DNA of 64,000 nucleotides from positions 1 through 64,000 of the forward strand of contig NZ_CANKXG010000015.1 of NCBI RefSeq assembly GCF_947487575.1, written 5' to 3'. Of this stretch, positions 1 through 8,587 are shown piece after piece. The number at the start of each line of letters is the position of its first letter. Position 1 is the first letter of the stretch. This DNA comes from an uncultured Algibacter sp. (GTDB lineage: Bacteria; Bacteroidota; Bacteroidia; Flavobacteriales; Flavobacteriaceae). Both the position numbers and the translations under genes were made by a program. The notes under the pieces were generated by a model. The model saw only the letters and a program-made list of their open reading frames with translations, searched no databases and was not told where the DNA came from.

Positions 1-83
1 TTTACGTACCCAGTGTTTTCCGATGTTTTCATTACACTAATGTTTTAGTGTATCGCTATTTCAGGACGGGACAAATTAAATAA
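1..83 (+). other. possible 3' end of a gene starting before the window
   Basis: The third forward frame is open from the window edge to a TAA at 81-83 and would encode about 26 residues ending VYRYFRTGQIK. A strong hairpin terminator starts three bases later, which is where the end of a plus-strand transcript would be. The peptide is too short to recognise, and the other two forward frames also stop early (TAA at 38, TAG at 46). I cannot say which, if any, is real. The rest of the first 324 bases holds the terminator and one dispersed repeat copy, and no other gene. Confidence 0.25.
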
Positions 84-85
84 TT

Positions 86-122
86 AAAAAACCCGCTACT
101 TTTAAAGTTAGCGGGTTTTTTT
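86..122 (+). terminator. hairpin terminator
   Basis: ACCCGCTA and TAGCGGGT arms around an A/T-rich loop are flanked by A-run and T-run (AAAAAA / TTTTTTT), so the hairpin can work on either strand. It would end whatever transcript enters the window from the left. Confidence 0.8.
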
Positions 123-138
123 GTTTTAATTATTATTT

Positions 139-226
139 GGGCGTTACCACAAGGGTCGGGCTATCCGCTACAAGTCCTCGCACCTCCTTCGTCGGGCTGT
201 GGGCTTTCCACTACTATCCCTAACGC
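139..226 (-). repeat. dispersed hairpin repeat, family A, copy 1
   Basis: Reads GGGCGTTACC at its left end and CCCTAACGC at its right end, the reverse complement of the copies at 3209-3291 and 26699-26850. The inner CGGGCTGTGGGCTTTCC and GGTCGGGCTATCCG blocks are shared with the copy at 55749-55852. The terminal GCGTTA/TAACGC inverted repeat and internal palindromes suggest a REP-like, non-coding element. Confidence 0.75.
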
Positions 227-324
227 AATTAATTGAATATTTAATTGTTTCTAAATGATTACTTCAATTATATCTGTAAGAAAATATTTTAAGTTTATGT
301 ATCTTTATATTATATACTTAAAAC

Positions 325-2013
325 ATGATTCCAAAGTTAATAATAGAAAATATTAAGTTCAATAATGGAGACAAAATTCAACTTAAAGAAAAATCAATTA
401 CAATTTTTGTTGGCGCTAATAATGTCGGAAAAACTGCAGCACTTAAGAACATCCATTTGCTATCCAATTTGGGTGGATTTAGAACTAAACATGATGTAAT
501 AGTCAATATAGACCTAAAAAAAGTTGGTTCTCCAATTGATTTTGTTAATTTTTTAAAGACTAAAAACTCAGGTTCTAATTATAAATTTAATATTGGTGGT
601 AATTTATATTACCCAGAGGACACTGGAGTTAAGTGGGAAAATAATGACCCCAAACACTTTGGCCATTTTTTTATCAAAATAATGCTAGCCGAACAAAGAA
701 TTTCACATTCAAAGTCTAGAGAAACTCTTGATTTTTATAAACAGCAACCAAGTCACCCAATTGATTTTATGTATTTAAATCAATCATTTGAGGATGAAAT
801 CAACGCCTATTTTAGACTTGCTTTTAATTTAGATTTGATAATTGATCGGTTTTCAGGAAAAAATACACATTTAAAAGTAGGTGAAAAACCTACATTATTA
901 GAAAATGAAAACTATTTATCGAAATCATATAATGATAGAATTAAGGAGTTATCTGATTTATCAGATCAAGGTGATGGTATGCGCAGTTTTGTTTCCATTT
1001 TATTAGAAATGATTTCTAAAAATAAAACATCCCTAATAATTGATGAACCTGAGGCTTTTCTACATCCACCTCAGACTAGGCTTTTAGGAAAATTAATTGG
1101 AAAATTGTTTTCTGAAAGACAAATGTTCATTTCTACTCATAGTTCTGATTTAATTAAGGGTCTTTTAGAAAGTAAAAATGAAAACATAAATATTATCAGA
1201 ATTTCAAGAAATAAAGAAATCAATTCTGGTGCATTATTAAATAATAATGATATTAAAAACATATGGAAAGATCCCATATTAAGATACTCTAATATTATTG
1301 ATGGATTATTCCATAAAAGTGTCATAATATGTGAAGGAGATGGTGATTGCAAATTCTTTTCAGCTTTATTCGACTCAGAATTTGAAAATGACCCCCGCTA
1401 CCATAAAATTTCAGATACTTTATTTATTCCTGCACATGGTAAAGCTAAAATACCAACAATAGTAAAAGCTCTTAAGAAAATTTCTGTGCCTACTTTTTCT
1501 ATTTGTGATTTTGATATATTTAATAATCAAACTCCATTAAAAGAATTAGTTGAAGCTCATGGAGGAGATTGGAGTATTATTGAACCAAAATGGAAAATAT
1601 TTCACTCCCAAATAAATCAAATTAAGTCACAATTGGATAAAGAAGAAGCAAAAAAAGAAATACTTAAATCATTTGACTCAGTTAAGGCGCCTAACCTAAA
1701 TAAAAAACAGATAAATGAAATTAAAGATATTTTAAAGATTTCTAGTGCTTGGTCTTTTGCTAAAAAACAAGGATTGTCTTTTGTGCCTTCAGGTGATGCT
1801 CATGAAAAATGTTTGGAAGTTATAGCCTATTTAAACAATATTGGAATCTTTCCATTATTAATTGGTGAACTTGAAAGTTTTGATAAGAGTATAGGAGGAA
1901 GTAAATCAAAATGGCTCGAAACTATATTACAAAAAAATTTTAAAAACAAAGAAATCCTAAAAGAAGCTAAAGAATTTATACATAAATTGGCAAATATTAT
2001 ATATAAAAATTAA
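325..2013 (+). CDS. OLD-family ATP-dependent endonuclease (AAA/ABC-type ATPase plus TOPRIM)
   Basis: A 562-residue two-domain protein. The ATPase half has Walker A at G30-T37 (GANNVGKT), a short signature-like stretch SDQGDGMRS around residue 215, Walker B IIDEPEAFLHPP around 240, and the switch histidine in ISTHSSD. The second half is a TOPRIM nuclease: the invariant glutamate is E337 in IICEGDGD and the D-x-D is D395-F-D397, with a further conserved GDAHEK near 490. This order is that of OLD proteins such as phage P2 Old. No UvrD-like helicase (GajB) and no AriB-like partner lies beside it, so it is not a Gabija or PARIS pair; it is best called a class 1, stand-alone OLD. The family cuts DNA and often acts against phage; that role here is inference. 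The gene is very A/T-rich, and its stop overlaps the converging aldo-keto reductase gene by four bases. An alternative is a housekeeping recombination-type ATPase. Confidence 0.85.
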   Translation: MIPKLIIENIKFNNGDKIQLKEKSITIFVGANNVGKTAALKNIHLLSNLGGFRTKHDVIVNIDLKKVGSPIDFVNFLKTKNSGSNYKFNIGGNLYYPEDTGVKWENNDPKHFGHFFIKIMLAEQRISHSKSRETLDFYKQQPSHPIDFMYLNQSFEDEINAYFRLAFNLDLIIDRFSGKNTHLKVGEKPTLLENENYLSKSYNDRIKELSDLSDQGDGMRSFVSILLEMISKNKTSLIIDEPEAFLHPPQTRLLGKLIGKLFSERQMFISTHSSDLIKGLLESKNENINIIRISRNKEINSGALLNNNDIKNIWKDPILRYSNIIDGLFHKSVIICEGDGDCKFFSALFDSEFENDPRYHKISDTLFIPAHGKAKIPTIVKALKKISVPTFSICDFDIFNNQTPLKELVEAHGGDWSIIEPKWKIFHSQINQIKSQLDKEEAKKEILKSFDSVKAPNLNKKQINEIKDILKISSAWSFAKKQGLSFVPSGDAHEKCLEVIAYLNNIGIFPLLIGELESFDKSIGGSKSKWLETILQKNFKNKEILKEAKEFIHKLANIIYKN

Positions 2014-3041
2014 GGCGCTGGATTAGGCATAGCCTCATGCACTGCATCAATCTGTTCTAAAACAGCATCATTTAAAGTTACGTTGATACTATCAATATTC
2101 TCTTTTAGCTGTTCTAATGTTGTAGCTCCAATAATATTACTTGTTACAAAAGGACGCTGGTTTACAAAAGCTAAACTCATTTGTGCTAAAGTCATACCAT
2201 TATCTTCTGCAATCTTCAAATAGCGTTTAGCAGCTTCTGTAGCTTGTTCTCCGCTATATCTTGCAAATCTTGGGAATAATTTAAGTCTTGCGTTATCTGC
2301 CACATTACCTTTTATATACTTTCCTGAAAGCACTCCAAATGCCATTGGTGAATATGCTAATAAACCAACGTTTTCTCTTAAAGAAACTTCTGCTAAATCG
2401 GTTTCAAAAGTTCGGGTAAGCATCGAGTAAGCATTTTGAATGGTCGCCACTCTTGGTAAATTATGGTTTTTTGATTCTTCTAAATAACGCATAGTTCCCC
2501 ATGAGTTTTCATTGGATATACCAATATTTCTTATCCTACCTGCCTTAATTTCTCCTTCTAAACTATGAAGAATTTCGTAAAAGTTATCTTTCCATTTTGT
2601 ATCAAGCTTAAAATCTCTAACTCCAAACCTATTGGTATCTCTTTCTGGCCAATGCAGTTGGTATAAATCTATATAATCGGTTTGCAATCTTTCTAATTCT
2701 GAATCTATGGCTTTTTTAATTGAATTTGGGCTAAAACCTGTAGTTCTAATATGGGCTGTATAATCGCCACTACCTGCAATTTTTGATGCGATAATAACTT
2801 TATTTCTTTGGCTAGATTTTTTTAGCCAAGTCCCTATTATCTCGCTAGTTCTTCCACTCATTTCTGCTGTGGCTGGCACAGGATATAGTTCTGCGGTATC
2901 AATAAAATTAACACCTTGGTCGAGTGCATAGTCCATTTGTTCGTGACCTTCAGCCTCAGTATTTTGGTTCCCCCAAGTCATAGAGCCTAAACATATTTTG
3001 CTAACTTTTATATCGGTATTTGGAATGGTTGTGTATTTCAT
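2010..3041 (-). CDS. aldo/keto reductase, Tas-like
   Basis: A 343-residue NADPH-dependent oxidoreductase of the aldo-keto reductase superfamily. The catalytic tetrad is visible as D48 (FIDTAE), Y53 (ELYPV), K87 (IIASKIAG) and H130 (LYQLHWPER). The early GSMTWG and the long insertion between the tyrosine and the lysine are typical of the E. coli Tas group. The natural substrate of this group is not settled, and nothing here narrows it. The gene is monocistronic, with an inverted pair of GTCATTCC-type repeats directly behind its start, and it converges on the OLD gene with a four-base overlap of the stop codons. Confidence 0.9.
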   Translation of the reverse strand: MKYTTIPNTDIKVSKICLGSMTWGNQNTEAEGHEQMDYALDQGVNFIDTAELYPVPATAEMSGRTSEIIGTWLKKSSQRNKVIIASKIAGSGDYTAHIRTTGFSPNSIKKAIDSELERLQTDYIDLYQLHWPERDTNRFGVRDFKLDTKWKDNFYEILHSLEGEIKAGRIRNIGISNENSWGTMRYLEESKNHNLPRVATIQNAYSMLTRTFETDLAEVSLRENVGLLAYSPMAFGVLSGKYIKGNVADNARLKLFPRFARYSGEQATEAAKRYLKIAEDNGMTLAQMSLAFVNQRPFVTSNIIGATTLEQLKENIDSINVTLNDAVLEQIDAVHEAMPNPAP

Positions 3042-3054
3042 CTATTTTATTTTT

Positions 3055-3132
3055 GTCATTCCCGCGAAGGCGGGAATCTTTTTATTTGAAAACTAATATT
3101 AGATTGTGGATTCCTGCCTTCGCAGGAATGAC
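3055..3132. repeat. inverted pair of GTCATTCC...GGAATC repeats
   Basis: GTCATTCCCGCGAAGGCGGG at 3055-3074 (continuing GAATC) is answered by the inverted copy at 3109-3132 (GATTCCTGCC TTCGCAGGAATGAC). Each copy is itself a hairpin, and together they make a larger cruciform. Degenerate single copies occur at 38132-38157 and 41051-41074, so this is a dispersed intergenic family. Confidence 0.8.
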
Positions 3133-3167
3133 AAATCATACCTATTTTTTAGACGGATTGTAAATAT

Positions 3168-3208
3168 AAAAAACCTTTAAAAGCCTGAATAGCTTTTAAA
3201 GGTTTTTT
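3168..3208 (-). terminator. hairpin terminator of the xth-ompA unit
   Basis: AAAAAACCTTTAAAAGC pairs with GCTTTTAAAGGTTTTTT across a CTGAATA loop. It has T-runs on both strands. It lies downstream of the minus-strand gene ending at 3303, with only a dispersed repeat in between. Confidence 0.75.
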
Positions 3209-3291
3209 GCGTTAGGGATTGAGGCATTTGTTGAAGCTCCCCGACGAAGGAGGGAGCGACTGCCGAAAGCCCGACCCTTTGGGTAACGCCC
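3209..3291 (+). repeat. dispersed hairpin repeat, family A, copy 2
   Basis: Starts GCGTTAGGGATTGAGGC and ends GCCCGACCCTTTGGGTAACGCC. Copy 1 lies in the opposite orientation, so the two copies bracket the OLD and aldo-keto reductase genes as inverted repeats. Its TAACGCC end stops about 11 bases short of the stop codon of the minus-strand gene at 3303, the same placement as the copy behind hflX. Confidence 0.75.
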
Positions 3292-3302
3292 AAATAATTA
3301 TT

Positions 3303-4259
3303 CTACTCGCTTAACAGCTTAGAGAGTTCATCTAACTTAGGCGTTAAAACAACTTCTATTCGTCTGTTTTTTGCTTTCCCTTCGTTAGTTTCGTTAGATG
3401 CAATTGGAGCAAATTCTCCACGTCCCGCCGCTGTTAAATTTTCGGGATGTATGTTGTTGTTTTCTCTTAAAATATTAACGATAGATGTGGCTCTTTTTGT
3501 AGATAAATCCCAGTTGCCACTTAGTTGCGCATTTCCTGCGTATGGCGCATTATCTGTGTGTCCTTCAATTAAAACGGCTATGTCTGGATTGTCTCCTAAT
3601 ACGTTTCCTAATTGCTTAACGGCTTTTTTACCTTCGGCACCAACCGTCCAGCTTCCTGAACTGAAAAGGAGTTTATTTTCCATAGAAACATATACTTTTC
3701 CTTCGCGTTGCTCTACAGTTAAACCTTTGCCTTCAAAATCGGTTAAAGCTCTTGAAATGGCATTTTTAAGCTCAGTCATTGCGGCATCTTTTGAAGCAAT
3801 AACTTGTTCTAATTCTGCTACACGATTTGAACGATCTTCCAATTCTTTTTTAAGTTTTTCTAGTCTTGCATTTTCAGATGCCAAGGCCTGCTCCTTGGCT
3901 TCAAGTTGTGCTAATAATTCTCTATTCTTTTGCGAGTTTGCTGCTATGGCTGCAGTACTATTTTTTTCTAAAGCATCGTACGATGCCTTTAAATTATCTA
4001 AATTAGATTTTGCTGCGTTATAATCTCCTTGTAATTTATCACGTTGTGCAACGGCTTCATCATAAGCCGTATGCAATTGCTTTAACTCGTTTTCGGCTGC
4101 CGTTTTAGCACTTAAAAGTACTTCGTTATCGGTTGACAGCTTTTTGTTTTCCTTTTTTAAATCGGCATACTTTGCTTCTAAGTCTTTATACACTTTTGGA
4201 GATACACAAGATGCTAAAACCACTAGAGTAAATACGGTGAAGATGCTTTTTTTAATCAT
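3303..4259 (-). CDS. OmpA-family lipoprotein with coiled-coil stalk
   Basis: A 318-residue cell-envelope protein. It has a lipoprotein signal with the lipid-modified cysteine at C18 (VLASC), a long heptad-rich coiled coil from about 25 to 170, and a C-terminal OmpA-like peptidoglycan-binding domain from about 185. The domain is recognised from VLIEGHTDNAPY, the LSTKRATSIV helix and the final NRRIEVVL strand that carries the diaminopimelate-binding arginine. It probably tethers the outer membrane to the cell wall. It lies 18 bases behind xth and is likely cotranscribed with it. The substrate role is structural; no catalytic residues are expected. Confidence 0.9.
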   Translation of the reverse strand: MIKKSIFTVFTLVVLASCVSPKVYKDLEAKYADLKKENKKLSTDNEVLLSAKTAAENELKQLHTAYDEAVAQRDKLQGDYNAAKSNLDNLKASYDALEKNSTAAIAANSQKNRELLAQLEAKEQALASENARLEKLKKELEDRSNRVAELEQVIASKDAAMTELKNAISRALTDFEGKGLTVEQREGKVYVSMENKLLFSSGSWTVGAEGKKAVKQLGNVLGDNPDIAVLIEGHTDNAPYAGNAQLSGNWDLSTKRATSIVNILRENNNIHPENLTAAGRGEFAPIASNETNEGKAKNRRIEVVLTPKLDELSKLLSE

Positions 4260-4277
4260 GTTGTTTGGGTTTATTTC

Positions 4278-5042
4278 TTATTTTTTTTCTATTTCTACTA
4301 GGATAGGACAATGATCGCTATGAACTGCTTCAGACAGTATAACGGCCCTTTTAATGTTTTCTTGTAATGGTTTTGAAACCATAGCATAGTCTAATCGCCA
4401 ACCTTTGTTATTGGCACGCGAATTAGCACGGTAACTCCACCAGCTATATTGCTGTAATTCAGGGTTTATAAATCTGAACGAATCAATGAAGCCACTATCA
4501 ATAAACTTTCCAATCCATTGGCGTTCTATTGGTAAAAAACCTGAAACACCTTTCATTTTAGGATTATGGATATCCATTTCTTCATGGCAAATATTATAAT
4601 CGCCACAGATAATAAGGTTTGGAATGTCTTTTTTAAGATTGTTTATATACTCTTGAAACATATCCATATATTCCAATTTATGATTTAATCTGGCATCATT
4701 TGTTCCTGAAGGTAAATACAAACTCATTACTGAAACACCATCAAAATCGGCTCGAATATTTCGGCCTTCAAAATCCATGGATTCTATACGAGTACCATAC
4801 TCAACATGTTTTGGTTCCGTTTTACTCAAAATAGCGACACCACTATAGCCTTTTTTTTGAGCGCTAAACCAATAATTATATTTATAACCCGCTTCTTCAA
4901 AGAGGCTTAAATCTAATTGTTCTTTCATGGCTTTTATTTCCTGTAAGCATACAACATCTGGATTTGCTGCTTTTAACCAATCTATAAAACCTTTATTAAT
5001 GGCTGCACGAATGCCGTTTACGTTATAGGATACAATTTTCAT
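4278..5042 (-). CDS. xth: exodeoxyribonuclease III (AP endonuclease)
   Basis: A 254-residue member of the EEP fold, full length for ExoIII/Xth. Visible active-site residues are N7 (SYNVNGIRAA), E35 (CLQEIKA), the GDYN loop near 150 and the terminal D243-H244 (SDHCP). It incises abasic sites and removes 3' blocking groups during base-excision repair in the cytoplasm; there is no signal peptide. It is the first gene of a two-gene unit with the OmpA-family lipoprotein. It differs from the two EEP proteins at 38215 and 44025, which belong to another subfamily. Confidence 0.95.
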   Translation of the reverse strand: MKIVSYNVNGIRAAINKGFIDWLKAANPDVVCLQEIKAMKEQLDLSLFEEAGYKYNYWFSAQKKGYSGVAILSKTEPKHVEYGTRIESMDFEGRNIRADFDGVSVMSLYLPSGTNDARLNHKLEYMDMFQEYINNLKKDIPNLIICGDYNICHEEMDIHNPKMKGVSGFLPIERQWIGKFIDSGFIDSFRFINPELQQYSWWSYRANSRANNKGWRLDYAMVSKPLQENIKRAVILSEAVHSDHCPILVEIEKK

Positions 5043-5164
5043 TTGATTAGATAAGTATTTCAGCTAAAATAAATAATGCGTTACTTTTACACCATTAAAA
5101 GTAGCAGGAGTTTTAACGAAGCTATTAACAAAATATTTTAAACGATTTACAGTTTAAGTATCTG

Positions 5165-8100
5165 ATGAAGTTTTTTACATGCCTTTTATTGATTCTTATT
5201 GGTTTTTGCGGGTTTTCGCAAAATCAAAGCTCAAACTATAAAACAAAAAAGGTTGCTGTAAAGGATACCATTCAAATTGATAGTGTTAGTATCAATTCTA
5301 ATTCATTTTCCATTACAAGGTTAGATAATACATTTATTGATTCCACAAATTATTCTGTTGATTTTGCTAAAGCCATTTTAACTTTTAAAAAAACTATTGA
5401 AACCGATTCTGTAATTATACACTATCTTAAATTTCCTGATTTTCTAACAAAAACCTACAAACAATTAGATAAGAATATTATAGTTAAAGAAAATAGTAAT
5501 AGTCAAACTTTATATAAGTTAACACAATCCAATACGAATAGAAATTTTATTCCTTTTGATGGTTTAACCACTTCAGGAAGTATATCTCGTGGAGTAACTG
5601 TAGGTAATAATCAAAATTCCGTTTTAAATAGCGAATTAGACCTTCAAATTACAGGAAAACTTAATGAAAAGGTTTCGCTAAGAGCCTCAATTCAAGATGC
5701 TAATATTCCCTTACAAGAAAGCGGATATTCTCAGCGCCTAGATGAATTTGACCAAGTATTTATTGAATTATTTAGTAACCGTTGGAATGTTCGTGCTGGT
5801 GATATTGATTTACTAAACACCAATTCTTACTTCGCGAGTTTTTCAAAACGCGTACAAGGATTAAATTTTAATTTAAAATTGGGAAAAGAAGGCAATCGAA
5901 CCCATTTATTTGCGGCAGGTGCAATTGTAAGAGGCCAATTTACAACCAGCCAGTTTACAGCTCAAGAGGGCAATCAAGGCCCTTATAAGCTTCAAGGTCC
6001 TAATGGCGAGCTATTTGTCCTTATCGTTTCTGGAAGTGAAACGGTTTATGTAAATGGTATTCCAATAAAACGTGGTGAAGACAAAGATTACATTATAGAT
6101 TATAATGCAGGCGAAATTATTTTTAACTCCACGTTTCCTATAACTTCTGAGATGCGAATTACTGTTGATTATCAATTTAGTGATCGCAATTATTCCAGAT
6201 TTGTAGCTTATGGCGGAGGAAATTATGAAAGTGAAAAACTAAAAATAGGTGTTTCTGTATATTCTGAAAACGATGCTAAAAGCCAGCCTTTACAGCAAAA
6301 CCTTTCTGATGAGCAAGTTGCCATTTTAGCAAATGCTGGTGATGACAGAACCCAAATGGTAGCGCCTTCTGCAATCCAAGAAGAGCCAAACGATAACAGA
6401 ATTTTATATAAAAAAGAACTCATTGGGGGTGTTGAAGCTTTTGTTTTTTCGAATGACCCAAACGATGAATTATATCGTGTTACCTTCACTCTTGTTGGAG
6501 ATAACCTAGGTGATTATGCTTTGAGTAACATAAATGCTATTAATAACATTTATGAGTACATTGGTGCCAATTTAGGAAATTACGCACCTATTGTTCAGTT
6601 AGTAGCCCCCACTAAATTGCAAATTGCTGTTTTGAATGGAAGTTACAAACCTTCAGAAAAAACCAATATTAGTTTTGAAGCGTCTGGAAGTAAAAATGAT
6701 TTAAATGCATTTTCTAATTTAGATGATGATGATAATGATGGGTTTGCTGGAAAATTTAAAATGGAGCAAGCGTTTATTAAAAATGATAGTCTATGGAATT
6801 TTGATGTATTTATTGATACTGATTATATAAGTTCTGATTATAGAAACATTGAAGGCTTATACAATCCAGAATTTAATAGAGATTGGAATTTAGATCAACC
6901 TCCAGGAAATCAAATAGCAAGTACCCTCGGAAATCAAATATTCCTTAATTCTGGTTTTAGGTTGACTCATTCTAAAAAAGGATTTGTTAATTATCAGTTT
7001 GAAAACCTAAACTTTTCTGATGGTTTTAACGGTAACCGGCATGTTGCAAACGCTAATTTACTTTTAAACAAGTTTAATATTTTATCAAATTCTAGTTTTT
7101 TAAATGCTCAGTCAACCATAAATACTTCTACGTTTTTAAGATCATACAATCGTATTACCTACAGCATGAAAAAAAGTTGGATTGGTACAAAAATAGCTAT
7201 TGAAAATAATAAGCAACGTAATATCTCAACTCAAGAACTCACAGCGTTAAGTCAACAATTTAAATCTTACGAAGTGTTTTTTGGTATTGGTGACAGCACC
7301 AAAGTTTTTACAGAAATAGGCTATAAAAATAGAGTTAATGATAGTATTAAAAATAATAAATTACAAAGAGTAAACACATCTAACACGTTTTATTTAGACT
7401 CTCGCCTTATACAAAATAAAAATACCAACCTGTCTCTATATGCTAATTACAGAACTCTAAAAAACACCGATCAAACTATTGAAGATGAAAACTCCATAAA
7501 CTCCAGATTACAATTCAACCAAAAACTTTTCAATCAAATTATTCAATGGAATACCATTTTTGAAACCAATTCAGGACGATTACCACAACAAGACTTCACC
7601 TATGTTGAAGTTGAAGCAGGGCAAGGTAATTATACATGGAACGATTATAACGAAAACGGAGTTCAAGAATTGGAAGAGTTTGAAATTGCTCAATTTCAAG
7701 ATCAAGGCAAATTTATTCGGGTGCTCCTACCTAATCGCGTGTTTATAAAAACACATCAAAATAGATTAAGTCAAACGCTCACCATCAACCCTTCTCAATG
7801 GTCAGTTTCAGAAAGCAAACCAAAAAAATTCTGGTCACACTTTTATAACCAAACTAGCTATTTAATTGATAGAAAGATAAAACGAGAGGGTAGTAGTTTC
7901 AATTTAAACCCTTTTAACAATAACAAAGAAGATCAGCTTGGATTACAATTAAACTTTAGAAACGTATTATTTTTTAACCGAGGAAAGCAACATTATACAA
8001 CATCTTATACGTTTTTAGATAATACAACAAGAAATGTCTTATCTGTAGGGTTTATAGAGAATAGTTTAAAAAGTCACCAACTCAACTTTAATCATAAATT

Positions 8101-8587
8101 ATCAGCAAATTGGTTAATTAATATGCTTTCAGCTTTTGATAATAATGAAAGTATTAGCCAAAATTTTGCGAGTAAAAATTATAATTTCGACGAGACTAGA
8201 TTTAATCCGAAGCTTTCATATTTATTCAATGATAATTCAAGCTTTGATATATTCTACCAATACGCAAGTAAAACTAATACTATTGGTGAAATGGAGGACT
8301 TAAAACAGCAAAAATACGGCATGTCTTTTACTTTCGGAAACAACCAAAAAAGTGCTATAAACGGTGAGTTTAATTACTTCTCAAACGATTATATAGGTAA
8401 TCCAAACACACCTGTGGCCTACCAAATACTAGAGGGTCTACAACCAGGAAAAAACTTTACTTGGAGTTTACTAGCACAAAAAAAACTAACTAAATTTTTA
8501 GATTTGAATCTCAGTTATTTTGGAAGAAAAACGGAAAGTAGTAGAACTATACATTCGGGTTCAATTCAGCTTAAGGCCTATTTTTAA
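5165..8587 (+). CDS. very large outer-membrane beta-barrel protein of unknown function
   Basis: 1140 residues with a signal peptide cleaved near residue 19 (GFCGFSQ). Residues from about 130 alternate polar and hydrophobic positions with aromatic girdles, and the protein ends in SGSIQLKAYF, a typical barrel end with a final phenylalanine. Within the N-terminal third is a small domain with the block KRGEDKDYIIDYNAGEII followed by IPITSEMRITVDYQ-like strands, seen in other Bacteroidota surface proteins. There is no TonB plug or TonB box, so it is not a TonB-dependent receptor, and it is far shorter than SprA. The function is not known to me; export or adhesion is possible. Its stop overlaps the converging M28 peptidase gene by 17 bases. 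Confidence 0.75.
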   Translation: MKFFTCLLLILIGFCGFSQNQSSNYKTKKVAVKDTIQIDSVSINSNSFSITRLDNTFIDSTNYSVDFAKAILTFKKTIETDSVIIHYLKFPDFLTKTYKQLDKNIIVKENSNSQTLYKLTQSNTNRNFIPFDGLTTSGSISRGVTVGNNQNSVLNSELDLQITGKLNEKVSLRASIQDANIPLQESGYSQRLDEFDQVFIELFSNRWNVRAGDIDLLNTNSYFASFSKRVQGLNFNLKLGKEGNRTHLFAAGAIVRGQFTTSQFTAQEGNQGPYKLQGPNGELFVLIVSGSETVYVNGIPIKRGEDKDYIIDYNAGEIIFNSTFPITSEMRITVDYQFSDRNYSRFVAYGGGNYESEKLKIGVSVYSENDAKSQPLQQNLSDEQVAILANAGDDRTQMVAPSAIQEEPNDNRILYKKELIGGVEAFVFSNDPNDELYRVTFTLVGDNLGDYALSNINAINNIYEYIGANLGNYAPIVQLVAPTKLQIAVLNGSYKPSEKTNISFEASGSKNDLNAFSNLDDDDNDGFAGKFKMEQAFIKNDSLWNFDVFIDTDYISSDYRNIEGLYNPEFNRDWNLDQPPGNQIASTLGNQIFLNSGFRLTHSKKGFVNYQFENLNFSDGFNGNRHVANANLLLNKFNILSNSSFLNAQSTINTSTFLRSYNRITYSMKKSWIGTKIAIENNKQRNISTQELTALSQQFKSYEVFFGIGDSTKVFTEIGYKNRVNDSIKNNKLQRVNTSNTFYLDSRLIQNKNTNLSLYANYRTLKNTDQTIEDENSINSRLQFNQKLFNQIIQWNTIFETNSGRLPQQDFTYVEVEAGQGNYTWNDYNENGVQELEEFEIAQFQDQGKFIRVLLPNRVFIKTHQNRLSQTLTINPSQWSVSESKPKKFWSHFYNQTSYLIDRKIKREGSSFNLNPFNNNKEDQLGLQLNFRNVLFFNRGKQHYTTSYTFLDNTTRNVLSVGFIENSLKSHQLNFNHKLSANWLINMLSAFDNNESISQNFASKNYNFDETRFNPKLSYLFNDNSSFDIFYQYASKTNTIGEMEDLKQQKYGMSFTFGNNQKSAINGEFNYFSNDYIGNPNTPVAYQILEGLQPGKNFTWSLLAQKKLTKFLDLNLSYFGRKTESSRTIHSGSIQLKAYF

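Noticed and set aside
325-2013. Gabija (GajA) or PARIS (AriA/AriB) defence system
   Set aside because: The protein has the ATPase-TOPRIM layout of GajA, but no UvrD-like helicase or AriB-like protein follows; the next gene is an aldo-keto reductase on the other strand.
3451-4023. 190-residue open frame on the plus strand
   Set aside because: It lies entirely opposite the coiled-coil and OmpA parts of the lipoprotein gene and shows the low-complexity composition of an antisense shadow.
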